Assembly (NCBI RefSeq): GCF_003611695.1
Contig: NZ_RAWE01000044.1
Location: 1 to 58,069, forward strand
Length of the DNA stretch: 58,069 nt
From: Corallococcus carmarthensis
Lineage (GTDB): Bacteria; Myxococcota; Myxococcia; Myxococcales; Myxococcaceae
Direction: 5' to 3'
Both the position numbers and the translations under genes were made by a program. Below, piece after piece: positions 11,945 through 19,493 of the stretch (within the stretch, counting starts at the first letter, position 1; each line of letters begins with the position of its first letter). The notes beneath the pieces are model-generated. The model saw only the letters and a program-made list of their open reading frames with translations. It did no database searches and was not told where the DNA came from.

Positions 11945-12793
11945 TCAGACCCGGTCCGGAACGGTATCGACGGTCCAGGTGCCCGGGATCGCGGCGGACT
12001 GGGGCGCCCGGTCGTCCAGGACCTCGAGCAGCGTGTAGACGTCCTTGGTGCTGGCGCGGGGGATGAAGATGTCGCCGGCCTCGTCGGATTCGAACTCGCG
12101 CGTCGCGCCGTCCGGGCAGAGGACGCGCACGCGGCAGTGCGGAATGGGGTTCTGGTCCAGCGTGTCGTCCGCCAGGTGGAACACCGGGACGTCAGGCGTG
12201 AGGCGCAGGAGGCCGGACAGGCGGACCTCGCAGCGGGAGTCGCAGCAGGAGAACGGGGAGCCGATGAGCGACTTCTCGAACGCGTCCAGCCGGACCTGGC
12301 CGGGCGTCTTGGGAAGGGTCAGGGACAGCATGGCGTCGACGTTGAACTCTTCGTTGACGTGCCCCTGGGCGGGCTTGGGCGGTGAGGTATCCCAGACATC
12401 GATGCGGTGCTTCAGCGTGAACGGGCCCATCGAACCCATCCGGAGGTAGGCCTCGTGCTTCTCCTCCGTGGTCAGCTCCAGGTTCACGTCGGAGGGTTGG
12501 GTGACACCGCCGAAGGTGGAGCGGCCTCCCCGGCGGATGGTCTCGCCGCCGCCGCCCTGGAACTCGAGCTCGTTGAAGATCCGCGCCTGGACGCGGAGGG
12601 TCACCTTCTCGTTCCGGAAGTAGGGCCTGTCGCCGTGCGCGGCCACCAACTGGAACGTCCCGACCGCGGACAGCGTGACGTCGTGGGTGGTGTAGCCGTG
12701 GATGGCGGGCATCGTCTCCTCGCGCGACCGGTGCGAGGCGCTCAGGTGCACGCGGCAATACAGCGCGGGGACGTTGAACCAGGGACTGGTCAT
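11945..12793 (-). CDS. Uncharacterised protein, probable operon partner of the His-repeat gene
   Basis: This 282-residue protein has no clear signal peptide and no recognised family. The sequence is dominated by beta-type segments such as HDVTLSAVGTFQLVAAHGD and VTLRVQARIFNELEF. It has a Cys-containing patch (SPFSCCDSRCEVRL) and a C-terminal part (CRVRVLCPDGATREFESDEAGDIFIP, quoted here only as a landmark near residues 215-245) that looks like a small beta-sandwich carrying a DG-turn. The downstream partner gene starts 33 bp later. An ATG at residue 28 is an alternative start. The shared cysteine richness of the two proteins hints that they work together, but the role is unknown. Confidence 0.75.
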   Translation of the reverse strand: MTSPWFNVPALYCRVHLSASHRSREETMPAIHGYTTHDVTLSAVGTFQLVAAHGDRPYFRNEKVTLRVQARIFNELEFQGGGGETIRRGGRSTFGGVTQPSDVNLELTTEEKHEAYLRMGSMGPFTLKHRIDVWDTSPPKPAQGHVNEEFNVDAMLSLTLPKTPGQVRLDAFEKSLIGSPFSCCDSRCEVRLSGLLRLTPDVPVFHLADDTLDQNPIPHCRVRVLCPDGATREFESDEAGDIFIPRASTKDVYTLLEVLDDRAPQSAAIPGTWTVDTVPDRV

Positions 12794-12853
12794 GGAGACA
12801 GGACTCGGATGTTCGGGCGCGGAGCGGCGTGAAACGTATCACACGCATGCGAC

Positions 12854-13423
12854 CTACTGACGGGGCACGGGAGCCGGTGAGCCCGCGTCCTGCCAGGAGA
12901 GCGGCAGGAACGGCGAGGGCCCGTCGTTCAGCGCGTCCGGGGACGCACTGCCGGGCTCTCCCAGCGTGGAAGGCACACCGGCATCCGCATGCGCTGAGAC
13001 ATCGGGCTGGCCGTCGATAAGCCGCCGGAGGATCCGGCCGTCCCGGTGGATGGCGTAGCTCGCCCCTGAATCCAGCGCGGGCTGCGTGCGGCCACATGCC
13101 CTTGGGTCTTCGTCGATCCGGATGAAGATGAGGTCTCCCTGACGGACGACCCGGTACTGCTGGGACTCCCAGCGGCTTCCACAGGACACGGTGGTGTCCT
13201 GGGATGGAAGCAGATCCCGGGTGGCGACGGTGAGCGCCCGCAGCGTGTCGCCATCCAGCTCGTACACCGTGCCTTCTGTCCCTAGCGGGACAGCGGGCTG
13301 AGAGAAGAACGCTGGAAAGAGGATGGAGGGGTCCTCTTCCACTTTCGTGGGAGGGGGTGAGGAGGCCCTCAAGCAGCCCGTCAACACGAGCACGGAGGTC
13401 AGGATGGAATGAGTCCTCTTCAT
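12854..13423 (-). CDS. Small lipoprotein, unknown function
   Basis: This 189-residue protein starts MKRTHSILTSVLVLTGC, a short signal peptide with a lipobox (LTGC, Cys17). AGGAG lies upstream at the right spacing for the ATG at 13423; the longer open frame upstream overlaps the neighbour and is discarded. The mature part is acidic and Pro-rich, with a predicted beta region (SQQYRVVRQGDLIFIRIDE, quoted loosely from about residues 95-120) and a low-complexity tail. It follows the JAB-like lipoprotein gene after 16 bp, so the two probably form an operon and may sit together in the same membrane. Confidence 0.75.
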   Translation of the reverse strand: MKRTHSILTSVLVLTGCLRASSPPPTKVEEDPSILFPAFFSQPAVPLGTEGTVYELDGDTLRALTVATRDLLPSQDTTVSCGSRWESQQYRVVRQGDLIFIRIDEDPRACGRTQPALDSGASYAIHRDGRILRRLIDGQPDVSAHADAGVPSTLGEPGSASPDALNDGPSPFLPLSWQDAGSPAPVPRQ

Positions 13424-13439
13424 GAAGCGCTCCTGGCTG

Positions 13440-14171
13440 CTACTTCTGGTCGATCCGGTAGTGCATCTCATCCTGCCAGGTGACCGTACCCAGCACTTCC
13501 TGGCGCCATCCAGTCCTGGCTCCTCCAGTCCACCTCTTCAGTTCGCCCGTCACCGGGATGTACTGGAAGAAACCGTCGCACGAGGGATGGTCCAGATCAT
13601 CGGAGTTCGAAAAGAACGCGACGATCGACAGAGGAACCTTCTTCCCGCCTATCTCCATGACCCATCCATGCACACGCCCCATGGAGACGATCATCCGGAG
13701 GTCTCCATCCGAGAGATGCCCCTCGTAAGGATGGTTGTGCAGGGCGAAGACGTACTTGAGGCTTCCTGCCGGAAACCGGGCATCGTCGACAGTCTCGGGC
13801 AGCAGACAGCTCTTCCGGCGGTCCAGATCATCCAGGGCTGACTGGTCCGTCAGCATGCTCATCTCGTACTTGCCGGCTGGCGTGTAATACAGCCAGGCGC
13901 AGTACTCCTTCGACACGCGCCAGCGGACATCGAAGTCCTGGGCGCCCTTGCGTCCCGCGGTCGCGTGGGGCCTGGAAAGAATCACGGGGCACGCGGCCAT
14001 CAACGCGTCGGAGAAGGTATTGAACGGACCGAAGCCAGGCATCGGTCCCGGAAGACTGGCCAGCCTTTCGCCGGGTCTGCCCCGGACGACGCCGGGCGTG
14101 GGCTGTGGCGCGGAACACGACAGGCTCATGAGCAGCCCTGTGACCCGCAGCAACCGCCGACGTACGGACAT
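13440..14171 (-). CDS. Lipoprotein with JAB/MPN-like (DUF4329-type) metalloprotease signature
   Basis: This 243-residue protein has the N-terminus RRRLLRVTGLLMSLSC, a signal peptide with a lipobox-like LSC (Cys19). After FNTFSDALMAAC it has a central domain ending YVFALHNHPYEGHLSDGDLR. The HNHP-x5-S-x2-D pattern is the zinc-binding core of JAB/MPN-clan proteins (RadC and DUF4329 read HxHP...SxxD), so a zinc-dependent isopeptidase-like or nuclease-associated fold is likely; activity is inference. The following lines PLSIVAFFSN and GWVMEIGGKKV fit the remaining strands. It is divergent from the ligase gene with only 38 bp between starts and is followed by a second lipoprotein gene 16 bp downstream. 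Confidence 0.8.
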   Translation of the reverse strand: MSVRRRLLRVTGLLMSLSCSAPQPTPGVVRGRPGERLASLPGPMPGFGPFNTFSDALMAACPVILSRPHATAGRKGAQDFDVRWRVSKEYCAWLYYTPAGKYEMSMLTDQSALDDLDRRKSCLLPETVDDARFPAGSLKYVFALHNHPYEGHLSDGDLRMIVSMGRVHGWVMEIGGKKVPLSIVAFFSNSDDLDHPSCDGFFQYIPVTGELKRWTGGARTGWRQEVLGTVTWQDEMHYRIDQK

Positions 14172-14209
14172 GCGCCCAGCGTATCCCGTCCCGGGTAGGC
14201 TCGCGCGCC

Positions 14210-15757
14210 ATGCCGGCCTCCCTGCTCGAAGTGTTCCTGGACCACGCCCGTCACGAGCCCGCGCGGCCGCTGCTCTCCTTCGAGGGCAAGCGCTACACGC
14301 GCGGCCAGCTGGCGGAAGCCGTCACCGCGTTCGCTCGCGGCCTCAAGGCCCGGGGACTGGCTCCGGGTGACCGCGTCGCCCTCTTCCTGGAGAACAGCGA
14401 CGCGTTCGTCATCACGTGGCTGGGTGTGCAGGCGGCGGGCTGCGTCGCCGTGCTCGTCAACACCGCGTACCGCCAGGTGGAGCTGGCCCACATCCTCTCC
14501 GACGCGGAGGTGAAGGTCTGTGTCACCGGCACCTCCGGCGCCTCGGAGCTCGCGCCGCTGCGCGACCAGCTTCCATCGCTGCAATGGCTCATCACCGTGG
14601 AGCCGCCTCCACCGGGGCTCCCCGCGTCACTGCCCACCGTGGCCTTCGACGCCATCATGGAGCAGGGCACCACCTCCACCGCGTCCCTGCCCCTGCCGCG
14701 CGCGGAGGACCTCGCGGTGCTGGGCTACACGTCTGGCACCACCGGCCGCTCCAAGGGCGCCATGCTCCAGCACCGGCAGCTGCTCGCCAACGTGCGCGCC
14801 GTCACCGAGGCGTGGCGCTGGACCGACGCGGATCGGCTCCTGCTCACCCTGCCGCTCTTCCACACCCACGGCCTCATGGTGGGCCTGCACGGCACGCTCT
14901 TCACCGGCGCCAGCGCGGACCTGCGCCGCCGCTTCGTCGCGTCCGACGCGCTCACCGCCCTGCGCGACGATGCGTCCCTCACCCTCTTCTTCGGCGTGCC
15001 CACCATGTACGGCCGCCTGCTGGAGGAATCCCGCCGCACCGGCGTGACGCCGCGCCGCTTGCGCCTCTGGGTCTCCGGCTCCGCCCCCCTGAGCCCCCAG
15101 CTGTGCCTGGACATCGAGGCGCGCTTCGGCGCCCGCATCCTGGAGCGCTACGGGATGACGGAGACGCTCATGAACACCACCCAGCCCTACGACGGCGAAC
15201 GCCGCCCCGGCACCGTGGGCATGCCCTTCCCCGGCCAGGAGGCCCGCGTCGTGGACGTGCGCTCGCGCCAGCCCCTGCCCCGTGGAGAGACGGGCGAAAT
15301 CGAGGTCCGCGGCCCCCACGTCTTCACCGGCTACTGGCGCCGCCCGGACGCCACCGCCGAAGCCTTCGACGCCGACGGATGGTTCCGCACCGGCGACCTG
15401 GGCGAGTGGGACCCCGACGGATTCCTGCGCATCACCGGCCGGGCCCGGGAGCTCATCATCAGCGGTGGCTTCAACATCTACCCCCGCGAAGTCGAAGAGG
15501 TCCTCACCGCGCACCCCGCCGTCGCCGAGGCCGCCGTGCTGGGCCTGCCCGACCCGGACTTCGGCGAACAGGTCGTCGCCGTCATCGTCCCCCACCCCGG
15601 CGCCCCCACCGACGCCCAGGCCCTGGTGGACTGGTGCCGCGAGCGGTTGGCCGCCTTCAAGAAGCCCCGCCGCGTCGTCTTCACCGACGCCCTGCCCCGC
15701 AACGCCCTGGGAAAGGTGCAGAAACACGTCCTCAAGGAGCGCCTGTCGGCCTCCTAG
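14210..15757 (+). CDS. Acyl-CoA synthetase, malonyl-CoA synthetase (MatB)-like
   Basis: This 515-residue ANL-superfamily ligase adenylates a carboxylate and transfers it to CoA. Motifs are the P-loop GYTSGTTGRSKGAML (from residue 172), LPLFHTHGLMVGLHG, ERYGMTETLMNTT with PYDGERRPGTVG, the hinge TGDLGEWDPDGFLRITGR, IISGGFNIYPREVEE, and the C-terminal catalytic Lys in NALGKVQK. The PYDGERRPGTVG stretch and the HGLMVGLHG loop are what I know from malonyl-CoA synthetases, so malonate or a methylmalonate-like diacid is the best substrate guess; a general medium-chain acid cannot be excluded. It starts 38 bp from a divergent lipoprotein gene. The GC3 is very high in the second half. Confidence 0.92.
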   Translation: MPASLLEVFLDHARHEPARPLLSFEGKRYTRGQLAEAVTAFARGLKARGLAPGDRVALFLENSDAFVITWLGVQAAGCVAVLVNTAYRQVELAHILSDAEVKVCVTGTSGASELAPLRDQLPSLQWLITVEPPPPGLPASLPTVAFDAIMEQGTTSTASLPLPRAEDLAVLGYTSGTTGRSKGAMLQHRQLLANVRAVTEAWRWTDADRLLLTLPLFHTHGLMVGLHGTLFTGASADLRRRFVASDALTALRDDASLTLFFGVPTMYGRLLEESRRTGVTPRRLRLWVSGSAPLSPQLCLDIEARFGARILERYGMTETLMNTTQPYDGERRPGTVGMPFPGQEARVVDVRSRQPLPRGETGEIEVRGPHVFTGYWRRPDATAEAFDADGWFRTGDLGEWDPDGFLRITGRARELIISGGFNIYPREVEEVLTAHPAVAEAAVLGLPDPDFGEQVVAVIVPHPGAPTDAQALVDWCRERLAAFKKPRRVVFTDALPRNALGKVQKHVLKERLSAS

Positions 15758-15956
15758 GGACACATCCACCGCCATCCGCTCAACAGAAACCACACTGTCC
15801 CCTGGCCGAAATGGCGGGCAGCCCTACCTTGTCCGGCAACAGAAACCGGAGCCACCGAGTGAAGTCCCATCCCGCCCACATCCCATGCGACATGCCCCTG
15901 GCCTCCTGGCCGGCGGGGATGCCGTGCGACGTGCGCGCGGTCGAGGTGGCCCCCGC

Positions 15957-16325
15957 ATGAAGCGGTTGCTCATCGTCGACGACGAGCTCGCCATCGTGGA
16001 GGCGCTCGAGGACATCCTGTCCCTGGAGGGCTACGACATCGTCACCGCCTACAACGGCGACGAGGGCCTCCAGCGGCTCCTGGCCTCCAAGCCGGACCTG
16101 GTGCTCCTGGATTTGATGATGCCGGTGATGGACGGCGGAGAGCTCTTGCGCCGCATCCGCGCCCACCCGGACCTGCAGGACCTGCCCGTGGTGGTGATGA
16201 GCGCGGGCCGCCTCACGGACGAGGAGCGCCGCGCCAGTTCACACTTCCTGGCCAAGCCCTTCGAACTGGACGACCTCTTGGGCACCATCGCGAAGCAGCT
16301 GCCCGCCGAAGAGGCCCGCGCGTAG
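15957..16325 (+). CDS. Single-domain CheY-like response regulator
   Basis: This 122-residue protein is a lone receiver: acidic pair in LLIVDDE (D8, D9), phospho-acceptor D52 in LVLLDLMMP, switch Ser in VVMSAG, and K100 in HFLAKPF. There is no output domain, so it must act by protein-protein contact with a kinase or effector encoded elsewhere; no kinase is adjacent. The in-frame open stretch upstream overlaps the ligase gene in another frame and is not real. A 199-bp gap separates it from the ligase gene. It is convergent with oligoribonuclease, 13 bp apart. Confidence 0.92.
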   Translation: MKRLLIVDDELAIVEALEDILSLEGYDIVTAYNGDEGLQRLLASKPDLVLLDLMMPVMDGGELLRRIRAHPDLQDLPVVVMSAGRLTDEERRASSHFLAKPFELDDLLGTIAKQLPAEEARA

Positions 16326-16338
16326 CGCGCCTCCCCGT

Positions 16339-16890
16339 TCAGCCCGGCGTCGCGCGGAAGAGGATGTCCCGGTAGTACTGCAGCTCGCTGATGCTGGAGC
16401 GCAGGTCCGCGAGCGCGGTGTGCCCGCTGGGCGGCTTGCGCGGCTCCACCAGCGCCGGGTACCAGGCGCGCACCAGCACCTTGAGGCTCGTCACATCCAC
16501 CATGCGGTAGTGCAGGTAGCGGTCCAGCATGGGCATGTGGTCGATGAGGAAGCGCCGGTCCGTGTGGATGGAGTTGCCCGCGAGGATGCCCTCGCCCAGC
16601 TCGCAGTACTCCGCGATGAAGGACGTCACGTCGCGCTCCGCCACGCGCAGGGACGTGTTCGACGCGCGCACCTTCTCCAGCAGGCCGTTCTTCGTGTGCA
16701 TCTCGCGCACGACGGGCTCCATGCGCTGGAGCATCTCCTCCGGCTGCCAGATGACGCGCTCGAACTCCCCCAGAGGGCGCAGGTCCGGGCCGGTGACGAT
16801 GACGCCCACCTCGATGATGCCGCAGGTCTCAGGGTCCAGACCCGTCATCTCCAGGTCGAGCCACACAAGGCGGGGTTCACGGGAAGGCAT
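16339..16890 (-). CDS. orn: Oligoribonuclease
   Basis: This 183-residue 3'-5' exoribonuclease degrades very short RNAs, including linear di-GMP (pGpG) from cyclic-di-GMP turnover. The DEDDh residues are visible: D12 and E14 in VWLDLEMTGLDPE, Asp in NSIHTDRRFLIDHMP, and His and Asp in SGHTALADLRSSI. The sequence YRMVDVTSLKVLVRAWYP is typical of Orn, and the length matches the family. It is a stand-alone minus-strand gene, convergent with the response regulator gene. Confidence 0.97.
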   Translation of the reverse strand: MPSREPRLVWLDLEMTGLDPETCGIIEVGVIVTGPDLRPLGEFERVIWQPEEMLQRMEPVVREMHTKNGLLEKVRASNTSLRVAERDVTSFIAEYCELGEGILAGNSIHTDRRFLIDHMPMLDRYLHYRMVDVTSLKVLVRAWYPALVEPRKPPSGHTALADLRSSISELQYYRDILFRATPG

Positions 16891-16954
16891 GTCCGAAGGA
16901 TCCTGGTCGCGAAGAGAAGAAACGTCCCTATAGCAGCCCAGGGCCCCGGTGCAC

Positions 16955-17521
16955 TCACTCCGTGGATGAATCGTCCCGCCGCGTCCGCACGTCCACCTTG
17001 GATTCGAGCGTGCGGTGCACCGGGCACAGGTCCGCGATGCGCAGCAGCTGGGCCCGCTGCTCCTCCGTCAGGGGACCCTCCAGCCGGACGAGCCGCTCCA
17101 GCCGGTCCACGCGCCCCACCCGCGACTCGCACTCCGCGCCGTCCTTCGCGTGCACCTTGTCGTGCGACAGGCGCACCCGCACCCGGGTGAGGGGCCAACC
17201 CTGACGGTCCGCGTACATGCGCACCGTCATGGACGTGCACGCGCCCAGCGCCGCCGCCAGCAGCCCGTACGGCGTGGGCCCTGAGTCCTGTCCGCCCAGC
17301 GTCAGCGGTTCATCCGCGCGCAGCCAGTGCGGCCCCACGCGGATGTCCTGGGCCAGCCCGCCCTCGGATGCCTCGCGCACCTCCACCTGCCCCTCCGGCA
17401 GGGGCTCCGTGCGCTCGCGCAGCGGCGCCACGTGCCGCACGGCCCACGGGCCCAGCACGTCCGCCGCGTAGCCCGCGTCCGCCTGCCGGGAGAGGAAGTG
17501 GTCCGCCCCGTCCAGCATCAC
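16955..17521 (-). CDS. OsmC-family half of a split hydrolase-OsmC protein
   Basis: This 188-residue open frame holds the end of an alpha/beta hydrolase (MLDGADHFLSRQADAG, with the catalytic-His region DGADHF) followed by a complete OsmC/Ohr-like domain: EGGLAQDIRVGPHWLRADEP, the first peroxidatic-type Cys in ALGACTSMTVRMYAD, and the second in IADLCPVHRTLE. OsmC-type proteins reduce organic hydroperoxides with two cysteines. The catalytic His belonging to the upstream hydrolase is encoded here, so this is the second half of one bifunctional gene broken by a frameshift near 17525-17550 rather than an independent gene. The apparent GTG start has no good ribosome-binding site. Confidence 0.8.
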   Translation of the reverse strand: MMLDGADHFLSRQADAGYAADVLGPWAVRHVAPLRERTEPLPEGQVEVREASEGGLAQDIRVGPHWLRADEPLTLGGQDSGPTPYGLLAAALGACTSMTVRMYADRQGWPLTRVRVRLSHDKVHAKDGAECESRVGRVDRLERLVRLEGPLTEEQRAQLLRIADLCPVHRTLESKVDVRTRRDDSSTE

Positions 17522-18158
17522 GAGGCTCGCGGGCCGCCGCCGCGCACGTCACCAGCCGGCGCGCGTTGTCCAGGCCCACGTGGCGGTCCTCCGGCGCGTG
17601 CATCACCAGCAGCGCGCCCGGGAACGCGCCCAGCGCCTTCGACACCGCGCTGGCGTCGATGGCGGTGAGGAAGTCGCGCTTCAGCTTCAGCCGGCCGGGC
17701 TCCAGCCGCAGCTCCCCTTCCCCCGCCTCCCGCTCACGCGGGGACAGGAGCGCGAGCACGTCCTTCGCGCCCGCGGGGGTGTTCACCAGCGCGACGGCCG
17801 CCACGTTGGGCAGCCGGGGCAGCGCCGCCGCCACCGCCGTGCCGCCCAGGCTGTGCCCCACGAACAGGCGGGGCACGGGCGCTCGCATGGAGAGCCACGC
17901 CGACGCGGCCACCACCGTGTCCACGCTGGGCAGGGTGTCCGGGGGCGCGGCCGCCGTGGCGCTGGCGGGGACCTCCGTGAAGTCCAGGCGCAGCACGGCG
18001 AACCCCCGTGACACCAGCGCGCGCGCCAGCCGCTCCGGCCCGGGCGAGTGGCCCAGGCACGCGAAGCACGACACCAGCACCGCGGAGGCCGCGGGGACGC
18101 CCGGAGGCAGCTCCAACCGCCCCGCGCCGCCGGGGAAGGAGACCGCCCGCGCGGGCAT
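17310..18158 (-). CDS. Alpha/beta hydrolase half of a frameshifted hydrolase-OsmC gene
   Basis: The frame starts at 18158 and encodes a genuine alpha/beta hydrolase N-terminus: oxyanion-region SCFACLGHSPGPERLARAL, nucleophile elbow FVGHSLGGTAV, and the acid region LLVMHAPEDRHVGLDNARRLVT. Beyond about 17550 the frame turns into low-complexity Arg/Gly/Ala sequence and the homologous continuation RPASLVMLDGADHF is found one base over, in the gene at 16955-17521. So the real coding part is about 17550-18158, and the rest is out-of-frame read-through to a stop at 17310. Joined, the two give about 395 residues, the usual length of bifunctional alpha/beta hydrolase/OsmC proteins. The start abuts the archease stop with no gap. 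Confidence 0.75.
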   Translation of the reverse strand: MPARAVSFPGGAGRLELPPGVPAASAVLVSCFACLGHSPGPERLARALVSRGFAVLRLDFTEVPASATAAAPPDTLPSVDTVVAASAWLSMRAPVPRLFVGHSLGGTAVAAALPRLPNVAAVALVNTPAGAKDVLALLSPREREAGEGELRLEPGRLKLKRDFLTAIDASAVSKALGAFPGALLVMHAPEDRHVGLDNARRLVTCAAAAREPRDAGRGGPLPLPAGGRGLRGGRAGPVGRAARGAAARAHGAPAGGAGGGARGIRGRAGPGHPRGAALAARG

Positions 18159-18614
18159 CTAGAAGTCCACCAGCGCCTCGGCGGTCCACACGCCTTCCGG
18201 CCCCTGGCGCACGGAGACCTGGGTGAACGACGCGCCCGTCACCGCCACGCTGGTGCCATGGCGCGCCTGCCCCGCGCGCTCGCCGAAGCCGTGGCCGAAG
18301 AGGTTCAGTCCGTCCAGGCGCACCACGAAGCACTGGAAGCGCAGGCGCCGTCCGGCCATCGCGCCCACCACCTCCCGCAGCCAGTCCGCGAGCAGCTGGT
18401 CATGGTCCACCGACTGGCAGTCCACCTCCAGCTCCTCGTGCGCCTCCACGCTCCGGGGGTCCGTCACCAGCGCGCACAGCCCCAGCGCCGCCATCTCGAA
18501 GGCCTGCTCCATGGAGCGGCCCACGCCCCGCACCCCGAGCAGCTCGTCGCGCGTGAAGTGTTCCCAGTGCGTCCGGGGCCTGCGGTCTTCCGCATGCACG
18601 GTTTCCACGTCCAT
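18159..18614 (-). CDS. Archease family protein
   Basis: This 151-residue archease has its diagnostic pieces in order: HWEHFTRDELLGVRGVGRS, the helix EQAFEMAALGLCALVTD, VDHDQLLADWLREVV, the strand FQCFVVRLDGLNLFG, GERAGQARHGTSVAVTGASF and the terminal EGVWTAEALVDF with the metal-coordinating terminal Asp region. Archeases help the RNA ligase RtcB load its guanylate cofactor. No rtcB is visible in this window. The hydrolase-OsmC gene begins at the base after its stop codon, and a phosphoribosyltransferase gene lies 60 bp upstream, so the three are probably one transcript. Confidence 0.92.
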   Translation of the reverse strand: MDVETVHAEDRRPRTHWEHFTRDELLGVRGVGRSMEQAFEMAALGLCALVTDPRSVEAHEELEVDCQSVDHDQLLADWLREVVGAMAGRRLRFQCFVVRLDGLNLFGHGFGERAGQARHGTSVAVTGASFTQVSVRQGPEGVWTAEALVDF

Positions 18615-18674
18615 ACCTCCTCCTCGGGTCCTCGTCGGTCCCTGTTCGTTCCCTCGCGCCCGTCGCGCGGTCCG

Positions 18675-19361
18675 TCAGAACCACCACCCGCCCGCCACGT
18701 CGGGCGCCACGCCCGCGGCCCGCTTCGGTCCGGCCTCCCGGGCGCGCAGGAGCCAGCGCCGCAGCTCGTCCTGGGTCAGCGCGGGGAAGGTGTCGTAGGC
18801 CTCGGAGACCTCGCGCAGCGTGGGGTCCAGCGTCAGCGTGTGCACCGCGTCCGCGCGGCCCCGGATGAGCTCCAGCGCCCTGGGCGTCGCCACGCCCACC
18901 GCGACGACGCGCTGACGCGCGCCCTGCTGCTTCAGCGCCAGCAGCGCCGCGGCCACGGTGGCCCCCGTCACCATCCCGTCATCCACCAGCAGCACCGTGC
19001 ACCCGCGGATCCGCGGCGTGAGGCCGCCTCGCAGCTGCCGGGCCTGCCGCTCCACGTCGTCCACCTCGTCATGCACGAAGCGCTGGAGCGCTTCCCCCGG
19101 CAGCTTCGCCTGGCGCGCGGCCTGGGGGTCCAGGTACAGCCCGCCGCCTTCCGTCACCGCGCCCAGCGTGAGCCGGCCCCCCGGCACGTGCATCCGGCGC
19201 GCGACCCACAGGTCCAGGGGCTTCTCCAGCGCCCGGGCCACCTCGTACGCCACGCGCAGCCCCCCGCGCGTCAGCCCCAGGACGCACACGTCCCCGGCGC
19301 GGTAGGGCGTCAGCACCCCCGCGAGCTTCTGCCCCGCCTCCGCCCTGTCCCGGAAACGCAT
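18675..19361 (-). CDS. Phosphoribosyltransferase (PRTase, Rv0571c-like)
   Basis: This 228-residue type I phosphoribosyltransferase has the start MRFRDRAEAGQKLAGVL, LGLTRGGLRVAYEVARAL, and the PRPP loop VLLVDDGMVTGATV. The tail DTFPALTQDELRRWL is typical of the actinobacterial/proteobacterial group that is often clustered with archease and a PRPP synthetase. The base or acceptor is unknown. Much longer minus-strand frames extend upstream but run antisense to the PRPP synthetase gene. The start is 132 bp from the divergent PRPP synthetase gene. Confidence 0.9.
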   Translation of the reverse strand: MRFRDRAEAGQKLAGVLTPYRAGDVCVLGLTRGGLRVAYEVARALEKPLDLWVARRMHVPGGRLTLGAVTEGGGLYLDPQAARQAKLPGEALQRFVHDEVDDVERQARQLRGGLTPRIRGCTVLLVDDGMVTGATVAAALLALKQQGARQRVVAVGVATPRALELIRGRADAVHTLTLDPTLREVSEAYDTFPALTQDELRRWLLRAREAGPKRAAGVAPDVAGGWWF

Positions 19362-19493
19362 TGGAAAGCCTCCACCTCCGGAAGGTGTTGTTGCTTCCAG
19401 AACGCGGCGGCGGAGGCGCGGACAGTGGCTCTCCTGGCGGGATGCCCGGGAGGCCAGGGCACCGCGAGCAGATCCCGCGCTAGGGTGCGGTCC

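Noticed and set aside
14172-14209. Small regulatory RNA or attenuator in the 38-bp divergent gap
   Set aside because: Only room for overlapping promoters; no dyad or other structure was seen.
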